A DNA stretch of 64,000 bases. Origin: Hemileia vastatrix (lineage: Eukaryota > Basidiomycota > Pucciniomycetes > Pucciniales > Zaghouaniaceae). How positions within the stretch are numbered: the first letter of the stretch is position 1; the number at the start of each line of letters is the position of its first letter. Where the stretch lies: contig JASXTE010000001.1 in assembly GCA_030280995.1 (NCBI GenBank), forward strand, positions 628,501 through 692,500. Direction: 5' to 3'. Shown piece by piece: positions 35,051 through 45,818 of the stretch. Below the pieces are notes generated by a model that did no database searches, was not told the origin of the DNA, and saw only the letters and a program-made list of their open reading frames with translations. A program made the translations under genes and the position numbers.

Positions 35051-35171
35051 TGTTTCACTTTGAATGTAGTTTAAAACTAGTTTGATTAGGGGGTATCAAT
35101 GTTCAGGGATCCGCAAATATGGATCAGGAATTTTTTTTCCTGGGATCAGACATTATTGATTGCGGATAATT

Positions 35172-35203
35172 CTTATCCACTAGCCCCAGAGCTAGTGGAT
35201 AAG
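35172..35203. repeat. Perfect 13-bp hairpin near the left end of T1
   Basis: CTTATCCACTAGC and GCTAGTGGATAAG separated by six bases; just upstream GATCAGGAA and TTCCTGGGATC also face each other across a T-run. Confidence 0.85.
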
Positions 35204-35498
35204 GAATCCATGACATAGCATTATCCCACCTCTTATACCCCAATTTCCATTCCTAATTCCTGATCCTTAACTCATCACATCCATGATAGATTTTTAAGAA
35301 AATCACATGACTTATAATTGCTGATGCCATCCTTAAGTCTTTCCTCACTCTATGATACTTAATTTTGGTGTTGAACACATAACATTTTTTCTCATCCTTA
35401 TGTGTCTCTTCACTCTATGCCACTTAATTTTGGTGGCAAATTCCCACTTCCCACTCATCACCTAAACCTTCTACTGACAACCTATTCTACTGACAATA

Positions 35499-36765
35499 AT
35501 GAAGCACCTCTCTACTAGGAAGAAACTTCACACAGCTATGAATGCTATCACTTTAGTTTTAGCCACTGACTCTGATTCAGACTCTGGTTTGGAAGACATT
35601 TTTGCTTATATGTCTTATCTTTCCAAAAAGGGTTACATCATCCCAAGGGGGCCAAATCTTTATCATGATCCCAGATATGAACTCTGCTCCATTCTCAACA
35701 TTCCTCAACTAAACGTCACTCAACTATTTCAAACTTCTCCCAATTCTTTTTTCAACATTTCTCAACTAATATCTGATCATCTTATCTTCCATAATAATTC
35801 CCATAACAAACAGTGTAATCCTGCCTTTCAACTTGCTGTTGCACTATGTTGCTTTGGTTCAAATAGAAATGTTGCTGCTGTAAGATATTCAGATAATCTC
35901 TTTACCCTAGGATATGGTACTGTCATATCATACACCAAGTGCTGTATGATTGCTATCCTTTCCCTGAAGTCTCAAACACTTACTTGGTCAATTCCACAAC
36001 AGAGACTGAAATACTCTCAAGTAATGAAAGTTGAAGGTCTCCCTGGCTGTGTAGGTTTTGTTGATGGTACAACTATATCATTGATCCAAAAGCCTGCTCT
36101 TGATGGCAACCATTATTTTGTTCACAAAAAAAAGGTTTCTTTAAAATATTCTCAAATTTATCATCATTCATGAACTAACTTTTTATCTTCTTTCTAGATA
36201 CTCTATTCCTGTTCAACTTGTGTGCAATTTCAATAAAAAGTTTATTGATTTTCATAATAGCTTTCCTGGCTCATGTCATAAATCTTCTGTCTTCAAAAGA
36301 ATGAGGATTTCTCAAAATCCTCACAAACACTTTGACAAATCTCAGTACCTCCTTTCAGACTCAGCATATGCAAGTGGAAAATACATTATACCTGACTTCC
36401 AAGGTGCAACATTAGAAAATGGTCCAAAAACAATGTTTAATTATCACCTTGCACAATCAAGAGTATGAATTGGACATGCTATAGGTATTTTAAAGGGACA
36501 ATTTTCTAGTCTTTGGGAGCTCAGAATCCAATTTCAAAAAAAATTGGAGATCAAAACTGCAAATCATTGGATCATGACTTGTGTTATACTCCACAATATC
36601 CTAGCTGATTTAAAGGATGAGTGGAATGATCTTTATGAAGAAGAGCATCCTGAACCAGCACCGGCTCTCCCCTCCCTTGAATCACAAAACATTCATTCAA
36701 CCGGCATACACTCTGTCATTATGCCTATTACTCTCCAACATTTCTCTTCACCACCACCCTTTTAA
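35499..36765 (+). pseudogene. PIF/Harbinger transposase (DDE_Tnp_4 / HARBI1 type)
   Basis: ATG at 35499. Exon 1 to about 36134, intron 36135-36197 (GTTTCT..TCTAG), exon 2 to 36765. The N-terminal helical part has FQLAVALCCFGSNRNVAAV. The nuclease has GFVDGTTISL (first Asp), YLLSDSAYASGKYIIPDF (second Asp), then RV-stop-IGHAIGILKGQF, the third catalytic region. There a TGA (36466-36468) replaces a codon and Gly stands where the catalytic Glu is expected. HWIMTCVILHNIL closes the domain. The splice junction is out of frame by one base in an A-run. The gene is thus inactive. Family members cut and paste DNA with a Myb-like partner and give 3-bp duplications. Confidence 0.8.
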
Positions 36766-36848
36766 ATTATTTTTTTTTACTCTCCAAATGTCCTCTTTAT
36801 GTACTTTATTCACTTGGTTTGGTATTTTGGTTTGTTGCATATTCATTT

Positions 36849-37420
36849 TTTTTTTTTTTTTTTTTTTTTTTTTGGAATTTACGGTGAATATCTTTTTTTT
36901 TTTTTGGATGGCTCATTGGTTTTCTTTCACCAGATCAACATGAAATCACATATTGTGTCAGTGATTTTTTTTTTTTCCTTTCATCACTCATATCCTTTTC
37001 ATCCTCTCCTCAAACATCACTCAAATATTTTTGTTACTTTTTTTTCTCAACTCATCTCACCAGGTAAGTCTTTTTTTTTTTTTTTTTTTTTTTTTTTTCT
37101 TTTTTCTTTTTTTTTTTTTTTTTCTTTTTTCTTTTTTCTTTTTTTTTTTTTTTTTTTTCTTTTTTCTTTTTTCTTTTTTCTTTTTTCTTTTTTCTTTTTT
37201 CTTTTTTCTTTTTTCTTTTTTCTTTTTTCTTTTTTCTTTTTTCTTTTTTCTTTTTTCTTTTTTCTTTTTTCTTTTTTCTTTTTTCTTTTTTCTTTTTTCT
37301 TTTTTCTTTTTTCTTTTTTCTTTTTTCTTTTTTCTTTTTTCTTTTTTCTTTTTTCTTTTTTCTTGTTTTTTATTTGCTAATCATGAATTATTTTTTTTTT
37401 TGCTTTTTTTTTTTTTTTTG

Positions 37421-37460
<40 letters not shown>

Positions 37461-37560
37461 TAAGTCCTTTTTTTTTTTTTATTTATTTTCAAGGTTAGAC
37501 TAATTTTGTTTTTTTTTTTTTCTCTTTTTTCTCTTTTTTTTTTCTTTTTTTTTTCTCTCC
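36849..37560 (+). repeat. Long T-rich tract with (TTTTTTC)n array
   Basis: Poly-T runs and, at about 37150-37365, some 30 copies of a 7-bp CTTTTTT unit. Long Phe-rich ORFs here are artefacts. Confidence 0.95.
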
Positions 37561-38135
37561 TTCACCCTCTTTAGCTGCCTCATTTCTCCCCTTTTCCTCT
37601 CTCTTTACCTGCCTCAAGTCTCTCCTTCTCCCCTCTCTTTACCTTCCTCAAGTCCCCCTTATTTCACCCTCTTTACCTGTCCCAAATCCCCCCTTTCCAT
37701 CCTCTTTAGGTGCCTCATGACCCCCCTTCCCCTTTCTTTAACCACCTCAAAATCCCCCTTCCCCTTAAGCCACCACCACCCCTCCTTGTTATTAACGAAA
37801 GATCGCTAATGATCGTTTGTTAAGTAAACAATTCGCTACCGAATCAATCACTTAACGATCAATTGCTACCGATTGTTTTTTAAGAATGAGGAGGGGCTAG
37901 AGGAGGCTTAAGGGGTGTTGAAGGAGGGGATGGGAGCTAAATGGGGGGGTGTTTGAAGCGCCTAAAGAGGGGGGGAAAGGGGGGGTTTGGAACATCTAAA
38001 GAGGGGTGAAGGGGATGGGTTTTAGGGTAACTAAGGGGGGTATTTTGAGACAGGCAAGGAGGGAGGGATTTTATAGGGGATTTCAGGGAAATAAAGGGGG
38101 GGAAAGGGGAATTTTTATGGGAGTTAAAGAGGGGT
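37560..38135. repeat. Imperfect large inverted repeat with pyrimidine/purine arms
   Basis: The left arm is C/T-rich with repeated 'ctctttacctgcctcaa' units. The right arm from about 37880 is the purine-rich complement (CCCCTTAAGCC at 37765 against GGCTTAAGGGG at 37906). The centre (37795-37890) has two copies of a GCTACCGA motif and several GATC palindromes. It looks like a foldback element or expanded palindrome. No gene. Confidence 0.6.
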
Positions 38136-38637
38136 TGCCTATTTTTTAAAAAACATACTAAAGTGTATTTTTTTTTTTTTTTTTTTTTTTTGCAGAATTT
38201 TAAAAAAAAAACTTTTACTTTCTGTTAAGGTATTTCCCTGTAAATTACAAAAAAAAAAAGGTTTAGATTTTAATTTTTAATTTTTCTTTCAAATAATTTT
38301 ACTGAATTTATTTATTTTTTTTTAATTTATTTGTTTTGATTTATCTTTTACTGATTTTTATTTATTATTTTTTTTTTAAAATTATTTTGACAGGATTTTC
38401 TGTGAAGGTTTTTTATAACCAAACTTCAGGCTTTCTTTTGTATTTTTTTTTTTTTTTTTTGAAATAATTTTTACTGAAAATTATTATATTTTTTTTTTGT
38501 TGTTTTAAATTTTTTTTTTAAAAAGGATTTTACTTTAAATTTTATTTTAAAAGATATTATTATGTGAGTTTTTTTTTTTTTTTATAAATATGTGTTGAAT
38601 TTTTTTTTGACATTTAGATTTTTTTCAGATCAAAAAA
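38136..38637. other. T/A-rich leader region of the TET-like gene
   Basis: Poly-T and poly-A runs only; TATAAATA at 38583 and a TTTTTCAG acceptor-like end at 38621-38628 may serve the downstream gene. Confidence 0.4.
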
Positions 38638-39853
38638 ATGTCTTCTTCTTCAGATTCACCCCTTACTTCTCTATCATCTTCATCTTTATCCTCTATATCA
38701 TCTTCATCTTTATCATCTCTATCATCTTCTTCAAAATCAACTTTAATACAATCATCTTCTAAATCATCAAAAAAAATAAAGATAATCAGTCTCATCAGAA
38801 GAAAAGATATCTGAAAAAAAAAATTCTCTGCAAACGTTTTTTTCATCATATCCCAAACATTTTTTTTCATAAAACTAAAGTAGATAAAAAAATTCAATAT
38901 CCGAAAAAATTACCAGAAGATATCAAATATCTAACTGAATTTGGGGATGATCAAGTTGTTGCAGTTATCAGTAATACTTATAAGGCTCAATTCATTTTGG
39001 AAGTTCATTCATTTGATGGCGTAAAAGATGAATCTTTTAATCAACTATCCGATCTTATCATAACTCTCTATTGAATGGCTTTGGTTTGGTTACCTATAAG
39101 GAATACGAATTTTTTGGGTGGTATCATGATTGGTTTTGGTTGGAGACCTGGTTTTGTTAAAGGATATTCTCTTGGTATGTCTAATAATTTTTGTTCCATT
39201 CATAATATTATTTCAATTATATAGGCATAAATTCATTGCTCAAGAATATCAATACAGCTCAAAAAGATGAAGATTTTTGCTTATGGGACACTCTACCTTC
39301 CTTTAACTCTTTTCTTGCTCTTCAACTCAAAAAGCTCTGTAATAAAGCATTTAAAGAAAATCATGAACTTGCAACCAAAGTTGGAATACCAAATTGGTGT
39401 GACTCCAAATGGGAAGATATCAGCCATGAATATCTTTTATTTTCTAATGTTATTATCACTCATTCTGGATTCCACAATAGGATTCATATCGATAGGAATG
39501 ACACCAATTTTCTTACTTTTGGTATATTCTCATATATCAATCCAATAACTGGCCAACCAATACCATCTCCAGCTAAAATCAAAGGACATGGTTTATATTT
39601 TCCAGACCACTGGTGCATCATTGAGTTTGCTTTTAGAAATGGTATCATCGAAACTATTTGGAATTCCTCTAAGGATAATCATCAAACAACCAAAGCTCCT
39701 CCTGGTTTGGAATCCTGTCAAGATTTCACACATTTTGGTTGCTCATTTCAAATCAGTCATAAGTTGATTCAAAAAATCAACAAGGTAAAGAAAGAAGGTA
39801 AAGTTAATCAATTTAAAAAAACTTTATCTAGATCCAAAAAGTATGGGGATTAG
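38638..39853 (+). pseudogene. TET/JBP-like 2OG-Fe(II) dioxygenase of T1
   Basis: The Ser-rich start MSSSSDSPLTSLSS is at 38638. A one-base frameshift lies in the A-run near 38770. The frame then runs to an in-frame TGA (39072-39074) and on through GWRPGFVKGYSLG, a 50-bp intron (39175-39224) and the C-terminal domain to TAG at 39853. Seen in the domain: HNRIHIDRND (HxD iron ligands), KIKGHGLYFPDHWCIIEF, WNSSKDNHQTT (candidate distal His) and FTHFGCSFQ. This matches the fungal Tet-like 2OG-Fe(II) oxygenase family. TET/JBP enzymes oxidise methylated or unmodified pyrimidine methyl groups in DNA; the substrate here is unknown. One frameshift and one stop suggest an inactive copy. Confidence 0.65.
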
Positions 39854-40459
39854 AGTTGTCATCTAAAATTTTATATTTTTTTATAAATTTTTAATAAATA
39901 TTTTTTATATATCAATTTCCTCAAGTAAAGTGATGAGCCAACGACCTTTGGTTGTATAACAGGTAATCATGATAAAATTTATTTGTTTCATGGGGTTCCT
40001 CTAGCCTATACCTGTGGAAAGTCCCAAACTTTTGTTTCTAGATTTGATCTGCATTTTGGCTTGAGGAATTGTCATTACTTTAAACTAGGGAAATTGATAT
40101 ATATTAGATATTTATTTAATAATTTATGTAATTATATTAAATTTAGATGACTTCCACCCCTTACTTCAATAAAATGCAGGGGGGGGGGGGGGGGGTATTG
40201 CAAAATTTTCAAATCTGACATGTGAAATTGATGACTTAGAAAAATTTTGGTGATACCCACCCCTTGCTTCAACAAAATTCAGGGGAGAGTATTTCCAATT
40301 TTTTAAAACAGATATAGGATTTTTTTGACTTGTAAATATTTTGTTGAAAAAATTTAGGTGATACCCGTCCCTTACTTCAATAATAACAGAAGCGGTATTG
40401 CCAAAAATTCTTATAAGACTTGTGAAATTCTTGACTTGTAAGAATTTTGGGGATACCGG
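39854..40459. other. T1 spacer between TET-like and Myb/SANT genes, left of R1
   Basis: Colinear with 1413-2020. Contains repeated GATACCCACCCCTT..GGTATTGCC units and a G-run of about 18 at 40178. Ends with the R1 target CCGG (40456-40459). Confidence 0.7.
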
Positions 40460-41552
40460 TGTAGAAAATCCTATAGTACTAGCTACAGGCCTTGACCAAG
40501 GGAGTTGGAGAAAAACAAGAGAGAAAATCCCCTGTCCCTTTAGAAAAATAGAGTGAGATTTAATTGCTAAAGTAAGTTGGTTCCTGTTTTGCTAAAGCTC
40601 CTGTTTAACACACTTGACTGCTTGATGAGCCAAGAAAGTAGTCCCCAGATAGACTACCAGACCAAAGAACTGAAATGTAGAACAAAGTCCACACCAGAGA
40701 CAGCAAAGATACTTGATGTAGGCTGCAAATCCACACCAGAGACAGCAATAATACTTGCTATAGCTTGCAAGACTATAACAGAGAAAACAGTTGCCAAAGT
40801 TAAGTTAAATGAAGAACTCACTTGCAACAAACACAGCCAATTGTGGCCAGAAAACAGTGAAAACTGATTGAGGAACAATGATATCACCTCCGGATGGTTG
40901 TATGATGATTAAGGTTGCCCCAAACTGTCTTATTCACTATGTACACACCGACCACTAACTAAGAGCCCATGCGCACCCACCAATCTGGCACCTGTACCCG
41001 CCAAATTGCATAAAAAACCCTCCTGAAGCGCTCCCCAACCTCCTAAAACAGAGGCGGGCGGGCCGCCCAATGTCAGAGATGCCGCCTGAAGCGGCCCGGC
41101 CTCCCTGAAGCCAGTAAACCAACAAAAACCACTAATCTACTTGGAAAAATTAGCTACAACTACTAAAACCTTTAAAACACGGAATTTCACTATAACAACA
41201 TTGAGACATGAAATATAGAGAAAAATTAGCTCTATCCAATGCTACTAAGCACTTAACCCTAAGACTTAAGGTTAGCCTGTAAAACACAAAAAACAAAATT
41301 AAACAGAAATCTTTTATAAATGAAAAATGAGGAAATGACCCCTTAAAACTCAGAATATGAAAAATGTCTTCAAGACATAAAATATAGAGAAAAACCAGGG
41401 CTATCCAATGATAGTACCCACATACTCGCAGACCCAATGTCCACAAAATAAAACCAGAAAAATACCCAATTCCTTAACAGATGTCAATTAAGACATGCAC
41501 AAACAGCGCTAAATCACACAACAAAGGCCCCTGCCAATGTTGGAAGACCACA
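40460..41552 (-). repeat. R1 3' LTR
   Basis: 1093 bp, TGTAGAAAATCC..AAGACCACA on plus. Contains the GC-rich island (about 41050-41100). The purine tract GAGGGAGGA (complement of 41553-41561) abuts it on the element's sense strand as a polypurine tract. Confidence 0.9.
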
Positions 41553-41562
41553 TCCTCCCTCT
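41553..41562 (-). other. R1 polypurine tract
   Basis: Sense-strand AGAGGGAGGA directly before the 3' LTR; conserved in the old copy at 3919. Confidence 0.65.
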
Positions 41563-41600
41563 AATTGAGAATGTCCGCATTCTTTCTTCATCAAACCACC

Positions 41601-42241
41601 ATGTTTAACCTTCTTCCCAAATCTGCCTCTGAAATGGGTCCCTGCCAATACTGCATCGACAATAATTTAATCTGCACCATGAAACCACCTGTCCATCCAT
41701 ACAGAACGTCCTGCGATGTCTGCCACTCCAGAAAGAAGACCTGCCACAGACCTGGTTCACTTTCTTCCACAACAGATTCACCTCCACCTCAACCTGGTCC
41801 TTCTTCTGCCAGCACCAAAAGATCTAGGCCATCCATCCTGATACCCAGATTAATCAAAAAGCTCCACCCTTCCCAGAAGAGTGCCACAACCCATAAAACA
41901 ACTAGTTCCACCATCCCTGGTCCATCTGATGGTAAAGAACATTCATTTCTTCCCTCAACTTTAAAACTGATGACTTCTCAGTTCCTCCATCTTCTGATAG
42001 TGATGATAACAATGTAGGATCCATTGCACCACCAACACCAATGCACTTGCCCACTATCAAGGCCAAGTTCCAACAACACACATCTCAACAGAAACAACTT
42101 CTGCTTCACTACTTCCAATCCACTCCTGCTAGAGATCCACAGGACATTGAGAACAGAAGACACCTCATTCACCAGTTCAAGGCTAATTCTGAACACTTCA
42201 TTTCATCTCTTGATTCCCTCTGTAATTCCACTAGTACTTGA
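41601..42241 (+). CDS. R1 antisense gene 1: Zn2Cys6-like protein
   Basis: Starts 48 bases inside the 3' LTR boundary. Exon 1 41601-41931, intron 41932-41981 (GTAAAG..TTCTCAG, with CTGATGA as a likely branch site), exon 2 41982-42241; 196 aa, open throughout. Cys15, 18, 25, 38, 41 and 48 give CX2CX6CX12CX2CX6C, the spacing of fungal Zn(II)2Cys6 clusters, with basic HSRKKT in the second loop. A Ser/Pro-rich linker with basic KRSRPSILIPRLIKK follows, then acidic SSDSDDNN and a helical end (KFQQHTSQQKQLLLHYFQ). Transcribed opposite to gag-pol. Function unknown; a DNA-binding regulator is plausible. The old copy shows the same exon layout. Confidence 0.65.
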
Positions 42242-42295
42242 GTTTGATTCAGAAAAGAAAAATTGACCACACCCTCTATAGGATGTAACCACAAA

Positions 42296-42875
42296 ACAAC
42301 CCTCAGTTTTAAGTCTTGGGGGACCATCCTCATTTTATAGTCTTGGGGGACTCAAAAACCCTCAGTTTAAAGTCTTGGGGGACTCAAAAACCCTCAGTTT
42401 AAAGTCTTGGGGGACTCAAAAAAACTAAATCATAAACCCAGAACCAGAGATCAACCACATTAAGACACAGAGAAAAAACTAACATTCTGGGGTAATTGTA
42501 AATAGAGAAGGCAGCCCATCAATTACCCCCAAACTTGCCTTTGCTGAATTCGGAGGCTCCCCCTGTGGATACCCTCCACCAATCTTTCAAACCAACTCCA
42601 ACAACAAAACCCTTTTTCCTCAGTTTATAGTCTTGGGGGACTTACAACCCTCAGTTTAAAGTCTTGGGGGACTAACACAGTGTTCAGTTTAAAGTCTTGA
42701 CAGACTACTTCTTGATAAAATCTTGAAACCAGCCAGTTTAAAGTCTTGGAGGACTAACAGAAAACAGATTTCAGTTTAAAGTCCTGATGGACTGACTTGA
42801 TACCATAGCTTTTTCAGTTTAGAGTCTTGATGGACTCATAAAATTTCAAGTTTAGAGTCATAGAGGACTGCCAGA
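42296..42875 (+). repeat. AGTC-N6-GACT dyad cluster between R1 antisense genes
   Basis: About ten or eleven dyads, mostly CAGTTTAAAGTC-N6-GACT. The four-base arms are kept while the six-base centre varies (TTGGGG, TTGACA, TTGGAG, CTGATG, TTGATG, ATAGAG). At 42487-42532 lies a GGGGTAATTG/CAATTACCCC stem. The cluster contains no gene and sits upstream of gene 2. Confidence 0.8.
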
Positions 42876-43016
42876 ATCTTGCATGAATCTGACTCAGCCA
42901 ATTTCATGCAATACACACACAGCTAGACCCACCAAGCGTCCGCCTTCACTTCATCTTCTACTCATCACTGACAAAATCTTCTCTTATCCTTTTCATCACC
43001 TTTCACACCACAGATC

Positions 43017-44538
43017 ATGTCTGGATCCCCTGCTGTTGACTCCTCTACTCTTCCTTGCTTCACTGCTCCAAGGTACTATGCCTGCAAACAGTGCATCCAC
43101 ATGTGCAGACCTTGCACATTCACTCTTCCAAATCCAGAAGCCAAATTCTACAACAGGGCTTGTGACTCTTACTATTCCAAAAAAAAGAAATTTGACAGAG
43201 ATGCCCACTATCCTATTCCTCCGCCTTCTCCTTCTCACAAGTACATCTCCAGATCCCCTACCAGGTCTCCAGAACTTGGTCCATCCTCTTCCTCTCTATC
43301 TTCAGCTCCTTCCAGAAGATCCAGAAGCTCAGCATCCCGCACTCTTCCCAAAAGACCAGCCTTAGCTTCTCAAGAAACTGCTTTTATCACTGCTAAATTA
43401 GCTCCAAAAGCTTCAAAATCAACTCCGAGGCTTCTAGACCGCGTCCAGACGGCCCGCCTGCCTCACCAAACAGTGAAAATCAGGGCCAAAACCTCCAAAA
43501 ACGGCCAGAAAACAGCCGAATTCATCCAGATAACAACAACAACTCAACCCAACTACTTCCTACTGCTCCCAGAGCAATGAAATCCACCCTTCCAAAGTCC
43601 AAAAGCACCAAAATTTCCCAGATTTCTAAGAGACCTGCCAGAGAACCCCAAGAAGAAACCAGAACACCACACACTGCACCCCAAAAACAACTTCATCCCC
43701 AACTAAGACAAAGAAACTACACCTCTCCTCTGTCAGCCAACTACTCTTCTGACAGTTCCATCTCTTCAAAAGCTCCATCCAGAAGAGATCAATCTGCTTC
43801 CAAATCCCCCTCTCCTGCTCCATCCTTTAACAACCCTGGTACTCCATCACCAGCACCTCCTCCAGCTGAATCCAACAGAAATAACAACCACAACCACAAC
43901 AACAATCCCACTGCTCCAACTAAGCCCCAGGAACATCAACCTCCTAGTTCACCTTCTCAAAATCTTTCAGAGGAAGACCATGAGAATCCATATCTTTCCC
44001 TAGTTGATCCACCCTCTATGACCTTTATAAAATCGTAAGAGATCCAAATTCCAGCTTCTTACAAATTTGATGAGCTTCCAATCTGTAAGTAACAAATTAA
44101 TTATCCCATTTCTTCAACAAAAATAATTACTGATCCAATTCTTCTTGTCTAGTTGGCACCCCTCCTCCTGAATCTATTATTGGAGTTGGCCAACCTCTTG
44201 AAACTTCTTTGACCCTGGATTATGGAGACATGAAGAAAAACCTAAGCACCATGTGTTCCAACATGCTAAAAGCCTTTGCCCTTCATGGACCTTTGAATGA
44301 CTTTGAAAAATACCTGAGAAAGCCCCTGTTGGACGACCACTGGAAAATTTCTAGGATCATTAAGCACACCCTCCAGCACTCCATTCCTGCCTCTTCTTCT
44401 TCCTCCTCTGAACTTCCCTCTAATCCAATTCCTGACCAATACAATCCCTATCATCTCTCCAGCAGGATGCACTTCAAAGAACACAGTGCTTCCAACAATC
44501 CCAACAAAAAACAAAAACATCATCACAATCCGGACTAG
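43017..44538 (+). pseudogene. R1 antisense gene 2: Zn2Cys6-like protein, damaged
   Basis: ATG at 43017 (MSGSPAVDSSTLPC). Cluster region YACKQCIHMCRPC, 15 residues, then CDSYYSKKKKFD: the last two cysteines are Tyr and Phe here but Cys in the old copy, so the ancestral pattern is CX2CX6CX15CX2CX6C. Long Ser/Pro/Arg-rich and Asn/His-rich regions follow. A one-base shift near 43430-43450 and a TAA at 44036-44038 break the frame. The intron 44085-44152 (GTAAGT..TCTAG) leads to a conserved last exon (DMKKNLSTMCSNMLKAFALHGPLNDFEKYL..RIIKHTLQHS) ending at 44538. About 500 residues if intact. A second, distinct member of the antisense zinc-cluster set. Confidence 0.6.
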
Positions 44539-44559
44539 CCTCCAGAAGCTTAATCATCC

Positions 44560-45800
44560 AGACAATGAGCTCCTGCAAAAGATTAGAAACATAATAATAA
44601 TATAAAACAATTAATAAAAATAATTTCAGAATTTTTTTTTTTTCTACTAATATACTAAAATAAAGAAAATTAATAAATAAAATGAAATGAAATAGCACAA
44701 ATGAAATAAAATAAAATATAAAAAATAATAAAAATGGTATCCCCCAGCCAATTGATGAGCTGATCCCCTGATACCTTACCCACATCCAAGTGCACCTTGA
44801 TGTGGATACACAATTAATTCTTTTAAATGATTAACAGAAAACAAAATTCAATAAATTTAGAAATTCAGAAGATAATAAAAATAATGAAACACAGAAACAC
44901 ATGAAATAAATAATAAATAAAAAAAGAAAATAGCATTGCCCGGCCAATTGATGAGCCTTTCCCCACCAATGCTTGCCCACATCCAGGTGACCCTGATGTG
45001 GTAACACCCTATATTTTTGATTTTATAATTTTAAATAACCCCCATAAAAAAATAAAAGAAAAAAAGAGAAAAAAGAAAATAATCTAAAACTGCTATCTAG
45101 CAAAAACATAACTGCAAAATCAAAGAAGGTCCAGCTCCATAGATGGCCCAATAAGAGAAAGTCCGGTCCATAGAAATGATCACTGGGTGGGCTCCCTCCA
45201 ATAAGTAAAAATGATGGGAGACCACCAGTGATCCACCACCAATCTGAAAGAATCAAAGATAAAGAAGCCAGTCCCAAACCAGTTTAAAGTCATAGCAGAC
45301 TTGAAACCTGAATAATAAACAACAGAACTAGAATTCAACTAGGAAAAACAAAAGACTTGAGACAGACATTCTGGGGTAACTGTTCTACAGAGCAGCCAGC
45401 TCATCAGTTACCCCCACACTTGCCAAAATAAAATCTAGAAGCCCCCCCTGGGTACCTTCTAACAAAAACACAACATCCAACACAAAAAAAAACCAAAACC
45501 AATAAACAGTGAAGAGTCCAGCACTTGAAAACCAGAGAAAATTCCAGTTTAAAATCATAGAGGACTAAAACCTGTGAAAAGAAACCAATACTAGGGTTCA
45601 ACCAAATTAAGAGAAAGGGTTGGAAACAGACAATCTGGGGTAACTGTTGATAGAGCAGCCAGCCCATCAGTTACCCCTACACTTGCCAAGATCAAATCTA
45701 GAAGCCCCACCCATGGGTACCTTCTAACAAAAAGGTTTCCAACACAAAAGTTGCTCTGCAACACCACAAAATTCCAAAAAAAAAAAAGAACGTTCCATAG
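44560..45800. repeat. Hairpin-rich non-coding region of R1
   Basis: Inverted repeats: CCACATCCAAG/CCTTGATGTGG (44780-44806), CCACATCCAGG/CCCTGATGTGG (44969-44999), GATCACTGG/CCAGTGATC (45177-45235), GGGGTAACTG/CAGTTACCCC (45372-45414 and 45641-45688). A-rich spacers and the repeated 'aaaataaaatctagaagccccccc' follow each of the last type. No gene; probably the 3' end or promoter region of antisense gene 2 or of pol. Confidence 0.7.
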
Positions 45801-45818
45801 TTTATCCTCATTGCGGAG

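Noticed and set aside
36799..37498. Phe-rich ORFs of 155-193 residues
   Set aside because: Translation of poly-T and (TTTTTTC)n tracts; no sign of a protein.
40577..40887. ORFs of 77-96 residues inside R1 LTRs (also 5068, 61042)
   Set aside because: Conserved only because LTR copies are near identical; low-complexity repeats, opposite-strand pairs equally open.
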